A stretch of DNA of 64,000 nucleotides from NCBI GenBank assembly GCA_004558185.1, contig SFDP01000022.1:1-64000 (forward strand). The letters run 5' to 3'. This document shows positions 7,529-16,551 of the stretch, one piece after another. The translations under genes and the position numbers were made by a program. The notes under the pieces were generated by a model, which had not been told where the DNA came from, ran no database searches, and saw only the letters and a program-made list of their open reading frames with translations. Source of the stretch: Lachnospiraceae bacterium. GTDB lineage: Bacteria > Bacillota > Clostridia > Lachnospirales > Lachnospiraceae. Position 1 is the first letter of the stretch; each line of letters opens with the position of its first letter.

Positions 7529-8257
7529 ATGAGAATAATCAGAACCAAGGACTATAATGACATGAGCAGGAAGGCAGCCAACATCATTGCAGCTCAGATT
7601 GTATTGAAACCGGATACTGTTCTGGGACTGGCAACAGGCTCCACACCCATTGGAACCTATGAGAACCTGGTGCAGGGCTATGAGAAGGGGGATCTGGATT
7701 TTTCTCAGGTAAAGAGTGTCAATCTGGACGAGTACAGAGGACTTCCCAGGGAGAATGATCAATCCTACTATTATTTCATGCATGATCACCTGTTTAAGTA
7801 TGTGAATATTGACCTGGCGAATACCCACCTGCCGGATGGAATGCAGGAGGATAGCCAGAAGGCCTGTGCGGAATATGAGGCCGTTATTGAAGCAGTAGGA
7901 AGACAGGATCTACAGCTTCTGGGGCTTGGACACAATGGCCACATTGGTTTTAATGAGCCTTGTGAGGAATTTAAGAAAACTACTCATTGTGTGAATCTTA
8001 CCCAAAGCACGATTGAAGCAAACAAGCGCTTTTTTGCTTCTGCTGATGAGGTGCCTAAGCAGGCTTATACCATGGGAATCGGTACCATTATGAAGGCCAA
8101 AAAGATTTTGGTGGTAGTCAGCGGCCAGGATAAGGCGAAGATTGTGAAGGAGGCCTTTTTCGGGCCTGTAACCCCCCAGGTTCCGGCATCTATTCTGCAG
8201 ATGCATCCGGATGTAACCGTGGTTGCGGATGAGGCGGCTTTGTCGCTGGTAAAATAA
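7529..8257 (+). CDS. nagB: Glucosamine-6-phosphate deaminase
   Basis: Protein of 242 aa, the standard NagB length. ATG 7529 is chosen over GTG 7520 because AGAGGTG forms the ribosome-binding site. It converts glucosamine-6-phosphate to fructose-6-phosphate and ammonia. Seen: GLATGSTPIGTY (phosphate loop), VNLDEYRGL with the catalytic Asp, LGLGHNGHIGFNEP, and a C-terminal MGIGTIMKAKKI region. In one unit with ptsI and ptsH, which couples general PTS components with amino-sugar breakdown; no nagA is adjacent. A strong terminator follows. Confidence 0.96.
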   Translation: MRIIRTKDYNDMSRKAANIIAAQIVLKPDTVLGLATGSTPIGTYENLVQGYEKGDLDFSQVKSVNLDEYRGLPRENDQSYYYFMHDHLFKYVNIDLANTHLPDGMQEDSQKACAEYEAVIEAVGRQDLQLLGLGHNGHIGFNEPCEEFKKTTHCVNLTQSTIEANKRFFASADEVPKQAYTMGIGTIMKAKKILVVVSGQDKAKIVKEAFFGPVTPQVPASILQMHPDVTVVADEAALSLVK

Positions 8258-8273
8258 AATACTTGTGTATCAG

Positions 8274-8305
8274 TGGACTGTTGTGTTTTACAACAGTCCA
8301 TTTTT
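8274..8305 (+). terminator. Intrinsic terminator after nagB
   Basis: TGGACTGTTGT (8274-8284) pairs perfectly with ACAACAGTCCA (8290-8300) around a five-base loop; TTTTT follows. The right arm and loop also hold the -35 box of the next promoter. Confidence 0.9.
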
Positions 8306-8315
8306 GGTGTATGAT
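8287..8315 (+). promoter_or_regulatory. Promoter overlapping the nagB terminator
   Basis: TTTACA at 8287-8292, 17-base spacer, TATGAT at 8310-8315. The -35 box lies in the loop and right arm of the nagB terminator. Would drive the zinc-finger membrane gene, polA and coaE. Confidence 0.65.
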
Positions 8316-8359
8316 AAATAGTGGTGAACTAAGAATATTCAGGATAAAAGGCAGGGAAA

Positions 8360-8680
8360 ATGAATTGTAAGGAAACCGAAAGAATGATTCCCGCATTTCT
8401 TGCCGGGAAGCTCGACAGTAAAGCGTTGAAGCAATTTCTCCTTCATGTGGAGGGTTGTGCGGATTGTATGGAAGAACTGACGATTCAGTATCTGGTCATG
8501 ACCGGTGCGGCCATTCTGGAAGAAGGGAACAGCTTTGATTTAAGAAAGGAACTTGACGGTCTGCTGGAGGAGGCCTGGACTAAGGTGCAAAAACGCAGGA
8601 TTTTAACCTTTTTTTCCTATATTTTAGAGGTTTTAGCGATTTTAACTGTGATAATAATTTTGATAATGGTGATGTTTTGA
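8360..8680 (+). CDS. Small single-pass membrane protein with anti-sigma-type zinc finger
   Basis: Protein of 106 aa. Seen: Cys3, then His29-x3-Cys33-x2-Cys36, the pattern of the zf-HC2 (anti-sigma ZAS) fold, and one hydrophobic segment at about 82-105 ending the protein. The extracytoplasmic sensor domain typical of anti-sigma factors is missing; only one residue follows the membrane span. No sigma factor gene is adjacent. The stop codon TGA shares one base with the polA ATG (TGATG), so translation is probably coupled to polA. Function is unknown: an orphan anti-sigma-like protein, or a membrane-tethered zinc protein tied to polA expression. Confidence 0.8.
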   Translation: MNCKETERMIPAFLAGKLDSKALKQFLLHVEGCADCMEELTIQYLVMTGAAILEEGNSFDLRKELDGLLEEAWTKVQKRRILTFFSYILEVLAILTVIIILIMVMF

Positions 8681-11325
8681 TGAGAAAAAAATTGGTTTTA
8701 TTGGATGGACACAGTATTTTAAACAGAGCATTTTATGGGGTGCCTGACCTTTCTACGACACAGGGGCTTCATACCAATGCAGTATACGGGTTTTTGAATA
8801 TTATGTTCAAAATAATGGAAGAGGAGCAGCCGGACTATCTGGCAGTGGCATTTGACGTTAAGGAGCCCACCTTTCGGCATAAGTTGTATGCGGAATATAA
8901 AGGAACCAGAAAGTCCATGCCGGATGAACTGAGAGAGCAGGTACCGGTAATGAAGGAAATGCTCAAGGCCATGGGGATTCTGATTATGGAGAAGCCGGGG
9001 CTGGAGGCAGATGATATATTGGGAACCTTTGCCAAAAGAGCGCAGGCAGAGGGACTTGAGGTGGCTTTGGTTTCCGGAGACAGGGACTTGCTGCAGATTG
9101 CCGATGAGCATATTAAGATTCGCATCCCCAAAACCAAAGGGGGGAAAACGGAGATTGAGGATTACTATGCCAAGGATGTGTTAGAAAGCTATCAGGTAAC
9201 GCCCCTGCAGTTTATTGAACTGAAGGCGCTTATGGGTGACGCCTCGGACAATATTCCGGGGGTACCGAAGGTAGGCCCTAAAACGGCCACCGGACTGATG
9301 GTGGAGTTTGGCTCTTTGGAGAATATTTACGCCCATTTAGAGGAAATCAGCAAAAAAAGTATTCGTCAGACCCTTGCCGAGAACAGGGAACTGGCAGAAT
9401 TAAGCAAGGTTCTGGCCACTATTGAAGTCAATGGAGATATTCCCTACAGGCTTGAGGAGGCAGCCTTTGGCAATCCCTATACCAAGGAGGCCTATGTGCT
9501 TTGCAAGCAGCTTGAATTTAAAAATCTGCTTAACCGCTTTGAGGAAGATGCGGTAATCGTAAACAAAGAAAAAGAAAGTTTTGTAATCATTACCGACAGA
9601 CTGGAGGCAGGGGAGATTTTTGACCATGCCGGGAAGGCGGATCGGGCAGCGTTTCTGATTCTGGAGGATAGTCATAAGGAGCAGGACTTTGCAGCTCTTT
9701 CTTTGTGCTTTTCTTCAAAAGGGGTTTATCTCTTTCTTCCCTGCCATGATCTGACCAGGGAGTACCTGCTGAAAGAATTGAAAGAGCTTTCTGAAAAGAC
9801 CCCATTATCGTCTTTTCAGATTAAGAAGCAGTACCCCTATCTGGCAAGACCAAGGGGACAAGAGTATTTTGATATACAGATTGCAGCCTATCTGCTGAAT
9901 CCCCTGAAAAGTGATTATTCGGTGGTGGATATTGCAGGAGAGTATCTGGGACTGCTCCTTTCGGAACGCAGTCAGCTTCTGGGGAAAAATTCTTTGATTA
10001 AGGCCAGAGATGAGCAGCCGGAGGAATTTAAGGAGTATGCCGGATATCTTTCCTTAGTAGCTTTTCTGGCTGTTCCTGTATTAGAGGAAAAACTTCGTGA
10101 AAGCGGCATGGAGCAGCTTTTCAGGGAGATAGAAATGCCTCTTTCCTATGTCCTCTACTCCATGGAGAAGGAAGGAGTGAGGGTAGAACGGGAGGCATTG
10201 AAGGGATATGGGGATGCCCTTTTAGTCAAAATAGAAAAACTGGAGCAAAGTGTATATGAACAGGCAGGTGTAGAATTCAATCTGAATTCTCCTAAACAGT
10301 TAGGAGAGGTACTTTTTGAGAGGCTTAAGCTGCCTGGGGGTAAGAAAACGAAAACCGGTTATTCCACAGCCGCTGATGTGCTGGAAAAGCTGGCGGGAGA
10401 AGCTCCTATTGTTTCCGACATTCTGGAATACAGAACACTGGCTAAATTGAAATCCACCTATGCCGATGGACTGGCTACCTGTATCCAGGAGGATGGTAAA
10501 ATTCATACCACCTTTAATCAGACCATAACAGCAACAGGGAGAATCAGTTCCACAGAGCCCAATCTGCAGAATATTCCCATGCGGATGGAGCTGGGAAGAA
10601 TGATACGCAAGGTCTTTGTTCCCAGGGAGGGCTGCCTTTTTGTGGATGCAGACTATTCCCAAATTGAGCTGAGATTATTGGCGCATATGTCCGGGGATGA
10701 ACATTTGATTGCAGCATACAAAGATGAATCGGATATTCATCGGATTACGGCTTCTCAGGTATTCCATACCCCTATGGATCAGGTCACCGATTTACAGCGA
10801 AGGAATGCCAAGGCTGTGAACTTCGGAATCGTTTACGGAATCAGCTCGTTTGGCCTCAGTCAGGACTTAAGCATTACCCGTAAAGAGGCTGCAGAATATA
10901 TTGAACAGTATTTTAAGACCTATCCGAAGGTAAAGGAATTTTTGGACAATTTGGTGGCTCAGGGGAAGGAAAGGGGATATGTAGAAACGATCTTTGGTCG
11001 CAGGCGACCTATTCCGGAGCTTTCCTCCAGCAACTTTATGCAGCGCTCCTTTGGAGAACGGGCAGCTATGAATTCTCCTTTACAGGGGACAGCGGCAGAT
11101 ATTATGAAGATTGCCATGATTCGGGTATTCAATCGACTGGAGGAAGAAAAGCTGAGCTCCAGGCTGATTTTACAGGTTCATGATGAATTATTGATCGAAG
11201 CCCCCGAGAACGAGGCAGAACAGGTCAGACGGATTCTGGAAGAGGAAATGAAAGGAGCAGCCAATCTGAAGGTTACCCTGGAGGTGGATATTCACCAGGG
11301 AAGCGATTGGTATGAAGCAAAATAG
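8680..11325 (+). CDS. polA: DNA polymerase I
   Basis: Protein of 881 aa from ATG 8680; a TTG three bases upstream is less likely. Works in Okazaki fragment processing and repair. Domains: 5'-3' exonuclease (about 1-290; ADDILGTFA, SGDRDLLQ, MGDASDNIPGVPKVGPKTA), a 3'-5' exonuclease-like fold (about 300-480) whose usual DxE pair is replaced by sequence around LILEDSHKEQ, and the polymerase domain with DADYSQIELR (motif A, near residue 655), RRNAKAVNFGIVYG (motif B) and QVHDELLIEAP (motif C). Inference: proofreading is inactive, as in other Gram-positive PolA enzymes. The last base overlaps the coaE start. Confidence 0.97.
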   Translation: MRKKLVLLDGHSILNRAFYGVPDLSTTQGLHTNAVYGFLNIMFKIMEEEQPDYLAVAFDVKEPTFRHKLYAEYKGTRKSMPDELREQVPVMKEMLKAMGILIMEKPGLEADDILGTFAKRAQAEGLEVALVSGDRDLLQIADEHIKIRIPKTKGGKTEIEDYYAKDVLESYQVTPLQFIELKALMGDASDNIPGVPKVGPKTATGLMVEFGSLENIYAHLEEISKKSIRQTLAENRELAELSKVLATIEVNGDIPYRLEEAAFGNPYTKEAYVLCKQLEFKNLLNRFEEDAVIVNKEKESFVIITDRLEAGEIFDHAGKADRAAFLILEDSHKEQDFAALSLCFSSKGVYLFLPCHDLTREYLLKELKELSEKTPLSSFQIKKQYPYLARPRGQEYFDIQIAAYLLNPLKSDYSVVDIAGEYLGLLLSERSQLLGKNSLIKARDEQPEEFKEYAGYLSLVAFLAVPVLEEKLRESGMEQLFREIEMPLSYVLYSMEKEGVRVEREALKGYGDALLVKIEKLEQSVYEQAGVEFNLNSPKQLGEVLFERLKLPGGKKTKTGYSTAADVLEKLAGEAPIVSDILEYRTLAKLKSTYADGLATCIQEDGKIHTTFNQTITATGRISSTEPNLQNIPMRMELGRMIRKVFVPREGCLFVDADYSQIELRLLAHMSGDEHLIAAYKDESDIHRITASQVFHTPMDQVTDLQRRNAKAVNFGIVYGISSFGLSQDLSITRKEAAEYIEQYFKTYPKVKEFLDNLVAQGKERGYVETIFGRRRPIPELSSSNFMQRSFGERAAMNSPLQGTAADIMKIAMIRVFNRLEEEKLSSRLILQVHDELLIEAPENEAEQVRRILEEEMKGAANLKVTLEVDIHQGSDWYEAK

Positions 11326-11939
11326 TGATTAAAATAGGTATAACCGGTGGAGTAGGCAGTGGAAAGACCAGGGTTCTTGAGTATCTGGGGGCTCACACCA
11401 AAAGCCGGATTCTTCTGGCTGATGAGGTGGCCCATCAGGTCAAGGAGCCAAACAGTGAATGCTACAGGCAACTGGTCTGCCTGCTGGGAACCTCTGTGTT
11501 AGAGGAGAATGGCCGGATACATCGAGGGAAAATGGCTGAGGTGATTTTTGGAGATAAGGAGCTTCTTCGTCAGGTAAATGAGATTATTCATCCGGCGGTG
11601 AAGGAATTTATTCTTAAGGCCATGGAAAAGGAAGAAAGAGAGAAAAAGACGGAGGTCTTTTTTCTGGAGGCAGCACTTTTGATTGAATCAGGATATCTGT
11701 CTTATCTTGATGAGCTGTGGTACATCTACAGTGATATCAAAACCAGAGAAAAACGATTGCAGGAGAGCAGGCAGTATTCCCTGGAAAAAATCAGGCAGAT
11801 TGTGGAACAACAACTCCCCGAGGAGGAGTTTCTGAAATACGCCGGGGTGGTTATTGACAACAGCAGGGAATTTGCGGATACCTGCAGGCAGTTGGAGAAA
11901 GAAGGAAGGCGCCTGCATATCTGGCAGGAGCAAGGCTAG
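11325..11939 (+). CDS. coaE: Dephospho-CoA kinase
   Basis: Protein of 204 aa, typical length; catalyses the last step of coenzyme A synthesis, ATP-dependent phosphorylation of dephospho-CoA. Seen: P-loop GITGGVGSGKT at the N-terminus, LLADEVAH, INEIIHP-like VNEIIHPAVKEF and the FLEAALLIESGY segment. The start is GTG at 11325, sharing one base with the polA stop (TAGTG), with no clear Shine-Dalgarno site, so translational coupling is expected. The polA-coaE order is common in Firmicutes. Confidence 0.94.
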   Translation: MIKIGITGGVGSGKTRVLEYLGAHTKSRILLADEVAHQVKEPNSECYRQLVCLLGTSVLEENGRIHRGKMAEVIFGDKELLRQVNEIIHPAVKEFILKAMEKEEREKKTEVFFLEAALLIESGYLSYLDELWYIYSDIKTREKRLQESRQYSLEKIRQIVEQQLPEEEFLKYAGVVIDNSREFADTCRQLEKEGRRLHIWQEQG

Positions 11940-11951
11940 GAGGAAGCACCT

Positions 11952-14018
11952 GTGGAAAAAAGTAAAAACTATGGGGGACAGTTGGTATTTGGTCTGGATA
12001 TCGGAACCAGAAGTATAGTGGGAACAGTGGGCTATAAGGATGGTGAACGTTTTATCGTGGTGGCACAAAAGGTAAAGGAACATGATACCAGGGCAATGCT
12101 GGATGGACAGATCCATGATATTGAGCGGGTAGGAGAAACCATAGCTCATGTGAAGGAAGCTCTGGAGCAGGAAATCGGCCGTCGGCTGGTGGAGGTCTGT
12201 ATTGCTGCTGCAGGACGTGTTCTGGAAACTGTAACCAGTCATGCAGACATAGAATATGAGGAAGAGCATCTGGTCACAAAGGAAGATATCTATACGCTGG
12301 ATTCCATTGCAGTGGAAAAAGCATACGAGCTGTTTTTAAAGGAAAATGAAAATGGACAAAAGTTTTATTGCGTGGGAAACTCTGTAATCTGTTATTATCT
12401 TAACGATTTTCATATTAGTAATCTGGAAAATCATAAGGCACGGAAAATCGGCGTGGATTTAATTGCCACCTTTTTGCCGGATGAGGTAGTGGATGGCTTA
12501 AACAAGGCGGTAGAGCTTGCAGGCCTGCAGGTGGCCAATATGACACTGGAGCCCATTGCCGCTATTCAGGTAGCTATTCCCGAACGCTATCGTCTTTTGA
12601 ATATTGCCTTGGTGGATGTGGGAGCCGGAACCAGTGATATATCGATTACCAGAGACGGAAGCATTATTGCTTATGGCATGATCCCCAAAGCAGGGGATTG
12701 TCTGACCGAGCAGATCGCTCTTCATTGTCTGACGGATTTTCAGGCGGCAGAGGCTATCAAGAAGGATGCCGGCAGGTCAGATGTGATTGGCTTTGAAGAT
12801 ATTATGGGGCTTAGGCAGACCATTGAAACCAGTGAAATCAACCAGCTTCTGGAGCCGGTTCTGGAGGAGATGACGACTCAGGTTGCGGACCAGATCAGGG
12901 AACTTAACGGAGGAAAGCCGGTCAGCGCCGTCTTTGTTGTCGGCGGAGGCGGAAAGGTGAACGGCTATACCCAAAAGCTGGCCGATAAGCTGGGAATACA
13001 GCCTGAGCGTGTGGCTATTCGGGGCGCAGAGGTGATGCAGAAAATTGAGTTTTCGGATCCCGCAATTGAGAAGGATTCGCTGTTGGTTACTCCCATTGGA
13101 ATCTGTCTGAATTTTTATGAGCAGGACAATAATTTCGTCTTTGTTTCATTTAACGGACAGAAGGTAAAGCTGTATGATAATAAGCATCTGACGGTAACGG
13201 ATGCCGCTATTCAGGCCAAATTCCCTAACGATGGATTCTTTCCAAAACGGGGAAAAGAGCTGGAGTTTACCGTGGATGGGAAGAAAAGAATTGTTCGGGG
13301 TGAGGCTGGAGAAGGGGCAGTGATTACGCTCAATGGAAAAGCAGCCAATATTCATAGTGCAATTAAGAAGGATGATATTATTGAGGTGGAGGAATCCACA
13401 GCAGGGCAGCCTGCCCGTATGGAGATCAGGGAGCTTCCGGAATTCAGAAGTACGTTGCTGCTTGAAATAAATGGAAGACAGATGGTTCTGCCTAAGTTTG
13501 CCAGTGTAAACGGGGTGCTGCAATCGGAATATTATGAAATCCAGGACAAGGATACGATCGAATTTCTCAACTATTATACGGTGGAACAGATTTTAACCTT
13601 TATGGATCTGTCCATTCAGGAAGCAAGAAGCTATTATGTGAATAATGCAGTGGCAGATTTAGGGACAAGGGTTTATGAGAATTTTAGCGTTAGAATCGAG
13701 GAGCAGGCGATAGCGGCTAGAGAAGAGAGTCCGACTGAGACCAGAGTGGAAGAACCGGGGCAGGAGGAAGGCATAAAAAGGCAGGAGAATTCGCTTAAGG
13801 CCCCACAGTCCCGACAGCTTGTTGTGGTTGTTAATCAGTCTCCTGTGGTTCTCAGAGGGAAGGAGAAATACATATTTGTAGACGTATTTGACTATATTTC
13901 TTTTGATTTGTCCAAGCCTCAGGGAGCCATTGTGACTACACTGAACGGAAAACCGGCTCAGTTTATGGAAGAACTTCATGACGGAGATATTCTGGAAATT
14001 TATTGGAGAACGATTTAG
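11952..14018 (+). CDS. FtsA/PilM-like actin-fold ATPase with long C-terminal extension
   Basis: Protein of 688 aa with GTG start; AGGAGG lies eight bases upstream. Residues about 10-380 read as an FtsA/PilM-type actin fold: VFGLDIGTRSIVGTV (phosphate 1), ALVDVGAGTSDISI (phosphate 2) and VFVVGGGGKV (adenosine motif), with an SHS2-like insert. FtsA is usually about 420 aa. The remaining 300 residues hold two segments of similar design, VITLNGKAANIHSAIKKDD and TLNGKPAQFMEELHDGD, suggesting beta-grasp or similar small domains, separated by a charged linker at about 580-620. No terminal amphipathic membrane helix is obvious. ftsZ is not nearby. Known: clostridia carry such enlarged FtsA-annotated proteins in this location; their role is not established. 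Could act in division, cell shape or a pilus-like assembly. Confidence 0.8.
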   Translation: MEKSKNYGGQLVFGLDIGTRSIVGTVGYKDGERFIVVAQKVKEHDTRAMLDGQIHDIERVGETIAHVKEALEQEIGRRLVEVCIAAAGRVLETVTSHADIEYEEEHLVTKEDIYTLDSIAVEKAYELFLKENENGQKFYCVGNSVICYYLNDFHISNLENHKARKIGVDLIATFLPDEVVDGLNKAVELAGLQVANMTLEPIAAIQVAIPERYRLLNIALVDVGAGTSDISITRDGSIIAYGMIPKAGDCLTEQIALHCLTDFQAAEAIKKDAGRSDVIGFEDIMGLRQTIETSEINQLLEPVLEEMTTQVADQIRELNGGKPVSAVFVVGGGGKVNGYTQKLADKLGIQPERVAIRGAEVMQKIEFSDPAIEKDSLLVTPIGICLNFYEQDNNFVFVSFNGQKVKLYDNKHLTVTDAAIQAKFPNDGFFPKRGKELEFTVDGKKRIVRGEAGEGAVITLNGKAANIHSAIKKDDIIEVEESTAGQPARMEIRELPEFRSTLLLEINGRQMVLPKFASVNGVLQSEYYEIQDKDTIEFLNYYTVEQILTFMDLSIQEARSYYVNNAVADLGTRVYENFSVRIEEQAIAAREESPTETRVEEPGQEEGIKRQENSLKAPQSRQLVVVVNQSPVVLRGKEKYIFVDVFDYISFDLSKPQGAIVTTLNGKPAQFMEELHDGDILEIYWRTI

Positions 14019-14038
14019 AAATCAATAAGGAGGTAGGC

Positions 14039-14839
14039 ATGGAGCTATGCAGTATTGCCAGCGGAAGCAGCGGCAACTGTATTTATGTAGGTACTGAGGC
14101 AACCCATCTTCTGGTGGATGCAGGCATCAGCGGAAAAAGAACGGAGTGTGGTCTGAACAGTTTAGGACTTTCAGGAAGGGATCTGGATGGGATTCTGATT
14201 ACCCATGAGCATTCCGATCATATCAGCGGTTTGGGAGTGATGAGCAGAAAATACCATATTCCCATTTATGCTACGGCCGGGACCATAGAGGCTATCCGCA
14301 GCAACTCTTCTTTGGGAAGGATTGAGGAGGAACTGTTTGTACCCATAGAGGCAGACAAGACCTTTATCCTAAAGGATATTCAGGTAAGTCCCATGAGGAC
14401 TTCTCATGATGCAGTCTGCCCGGTGGCATATCGCTTTCGTCATGGAAGGCAAAAAATTGCCATAGCCACAGACCTGGGAACCTATAATGATTATACGGTG
14501 GAATGCTTGAAGGGAATGGATGTACTGTTTTTGGAGGCAAATCATGATGTGAATATGCTGCAGGTGGGACCTTATCCCTATTCCCTGAAGCAGCGTATCC
14601 TGGGGGATCGGGGACATTTATCCAACGAAAGCAGCGGACAGTTACTGGGAAAACTGCTGCATGATAAGCTGCAGGCAGTGGTACTGGGACATTTGAGCAG
14701 AGAGAACAATATGCCCCAGTTGGCTTATGAAACGGTTCGAGTGGAACTGGCTATGGGGAACAGTGGATACAGAGGAGATGAGTTCCCCATTACCGTGGCA
14801 AAGAGAGATGAGGTATCCGAAAAAATTTGTATTGCATAA
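14039..14839 (+). CDS. Metallo-beta-lactamase-fold hydrolase, YycJ/WalJ type
   Basis: Protein of 266 aa. ATG 14039 is chosen over the open frame from 14003 because AAGGAGG (14027-14033) lies just ahead and the family starts with this SIASGSSGNC segment. The zinc ligands H56-x-H58-x-D60-H61 (ITHEHSDH) are present, with further ligands in SHDAVCPVAY, ATDLGTY, EANHD and GHLSREN. Known: YycJ/WalJ proteins are cytoplasmic MBL exonuclease-like enzymes linked to DNA repair and division control in Firmicutes. Here it follows the FtsA-like gene after 20 bases, probably in one transcript. Confidence 0.9.
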   Translation: MELCSIASGSSGNCIYVGTEATHLLVDAGISGKRTECGLNSLGLSGRDLDGILITHEHSDHISGLGVMSRKYHIPIYATAGTIEAIRSNSSLGRIEEELFVPIEADKTFILKDIQVSPMRTSHDAVCPVAYRFRHGRQKIAIATDLGTYNDYTVECLKGMDVLFLEANHDVNMLQVGPYPYSLKQRILGDRGHLSNESSGQLLGKLLHDKLQAVVLGHLSRENNMPQLAYETVRVELAMGNSGYRGDEFPITVAKRDEVSEKICIA

Positions 14840-14854
14840 ATGGAGGGAAAGTAG

Positions 14855-15127
14855 ATGAAAAAAACCATTATTACCGTTGTAGGAAAGGATACAGTAGGAA
14901 TCATTGCCCGAGTTTGTACCTATCTGGCAGATAATGATATTAATATTCTGGATATTTCACAGACCATCGTACAGGATTTTTTCAATATGATGATGATTGT
15001 AGACCGAACACACAGCAGGAAGCATTTTCTGGAAACTGCAGAAGAACTGGAGAAGCTGGGGGAGGAGATCGGTGTGATCATTAAGTGCCAGCGGGAGGAT
15101 ATTTTTAACAGTATGCATAGAATTTAG
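14855..15127 (+). CDS. ACT-domain protein (UPF0237 type)
   Basis: Protein of 90 aa, one ACT domain (TVVGKDTVGIIARVCTYLAD, then DISQTIVQDFFNMMMIVD). GGAGG is well placed. Known: this small family is almost always next to a DUF711/UPF0210 gene, as here 44 bases downstream; ligand and role are not known. The two likely work together, with the ACT domain sensing a small molecule such as an amino acid. Confidence 0.92.
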   Translation: MKKTIITVVGKDTVGIIARVCTYLADNDINILDISQTIVQDFFNMMMIVDRTHSRKHFLETAEELEKLGEEIGVIIKCQREDIFNSMHRI

Positions 15128-15171
15128 GAGATGCTGATGGGTTGCTTGCGACAGCTTAGAATGGAGGAAAA

Positions 15172-16536
15172 ATGTTAAATATATTTGAAGTGGCAGAAAC
15201 CAATAAGATGATCGAGGAGGAAAATCTGGATGTAAGAACCATCACTCTGGGGATCAGCCTTTTGGACTGTATTGATTCTGACCTGGAAAGATTAAGAAAA
15301 AAGGTCTATACCAAAATCTTTGAGGCGGCAAAGGATCTGGTGTCAACAGGAGAAGCGATTTCCGGAGAGTTCGGTATTCCTATCGTAAACAAACGGATTT
15401 CTGTTACTCCGATGGCTCTGATCGGAGGAGCTGCCTGTAAAAGCACTGAAGATTTCGTTCTTTTGGCACAAACTCTGGATCAGGTGGCCAAGGAGGTGGG
15501 AGTGAATTTTATCGGAGGATACTCAGCTTTGGTGAGTAAGGGAATGACCAGAGCAGATGAGCTTTTGATTCGCTCCATTCCACAAGCCATGGCCATAACG
15601 GACAGGGTATGCAGCTCCATTAACCTGGGCTCTACGAAATCAGGGATCAATATGGATGGGGTGAAGCTGATGGGAGAAATGATAAAGGAAACTGCCGAGG
15701 CAACGAAAGAGAAGGATTCTCTTGGCTGCGCAAAGCTGGTAGTGTTCTGCAATGCCCCTGATGACAACCCCTTCATGGCAGGTGCCTTTCATGGTGTGAC
15801 GGAGGCGGATACCATTATCAATGTAGGAGTAAGTGGCCCGGGAGTGGTAAAAACGGCTTTGGAAAAGGTTCGGGGAGAAAATTTTGAGGTTCTCTGTGAA
15901 ACCATAAAGAAAACGGCCTTCAAGGTGACTCGTGTGGGGCAACTGGTGGCAAAGGAGGCTTCCAGACGATTGGGAGTACCATTTGGAATCGTAGATCTGT
16001 CTCTGGCACCTACCCCGGCCATAGGAGATTCAGTGGCCGATATTCTTTGTGAAATGGGACTGGAGTTTGCAGGAGCACCGGGGACAACGGCAGCACTCGC
16101 CCTGTTAAATGATCAGGTAAAAAAGGGAGGAGTAATGGCCTCATCCTATGTGGGAGGCTTAAGCGGAGCCTTTATTCCGGTAAGTGAGGATCAGGGAATG
16201 ATCAACGCAGTAAAAGCAGGAGCATTGACGTTGGAGAAGCTGGAGGCAATGACCTGTGTCTGCTCGGTGGGATTGGATATGATTGCCATTCCCGGCAGTA
16301 CGAAGGCCTCCACAATTTCCGGAATTATTGCAGACGAGCTGGCGATTGGAATGATCAACCAAAAGACTACGGCGGTTCGTATTATCCCCGTAATCGGTAA
16401 GGAGGTAGGTGAAACCGTAGAATTTGGAGGGCTGCTTGGGTATGCGCCCATTATGCCTGTAAACCAGTTTTCCTGTGAGGCATTTATTCATCGTGGGGGA
16501 AGGATTCCTGCCCCTATACACAGCTTTAAAAATTAA
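15172..16536 (+). CDS. DUF711 (UPF0210) family protein
   Basis: Protein of 454 aa, the normal size of the family, whose fold is distantly related to pyruvate formate-lyase but which lacks an established activity. Seen: conserved stretches RTITLGISLLDC, VNKRISVTPMALIGG, GGYSALVSKGM, SINLGSTKSGINMDG, DLSLAPTPAIGDSVADIL and GGRIPAPIHS. GGAGG precedes the ATG by five bases. Paired with the upstream ACT gene. No glycyl-radical motif of the PFL type is seen. Confidence 0.93.
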   Translation: MLNIFEVAETNKMIEEENLDVRTITLGISLLDCIDSDLERLRKKVYTKIFEAAKDLVSTGEAISGEFGIPIVNKRISVTPMALIGGAACKSTEDFVLLAQTLDQVAKEVGVNFIGGYSALVSKGMTRADELLIRSIPQAMAITDRVCSSINLGSTKSGINMDGVKLMGEMIKETAEATKEKDSLGCAKLVVFCNAPDDNPFMAGAFHGVTEADTIINVGVSGPGVVKTALEKVRGENFEVLCETIKKTAFKVTRVGQLVAKEASRRLGVPFGIVDLSLAPTPAIGDSVADILCEMGLEFAGAPGTTAALALLNDQVKKGGVMASSYVGGLSGAFIPVSEDQGMINAVKAGALTLEKLEAMTCVCSVGLDMIAIPGSTKASTISGIIADELAIGMINQKTTAVRIIPVIGKEVGETVEFGGLLGYAPIMPVNQFSCEAFIHRGGRIPAPIHSFKN

Positions 16537-16551
16537 AGGAGGATTATGGGA

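Noticed and set aside
15172..16536. DUF711 protein as an active pyruvate formate-lyase
   Set aside because: No glycyl-radical segment or paired active-site Cys, and no activase gene beside it.
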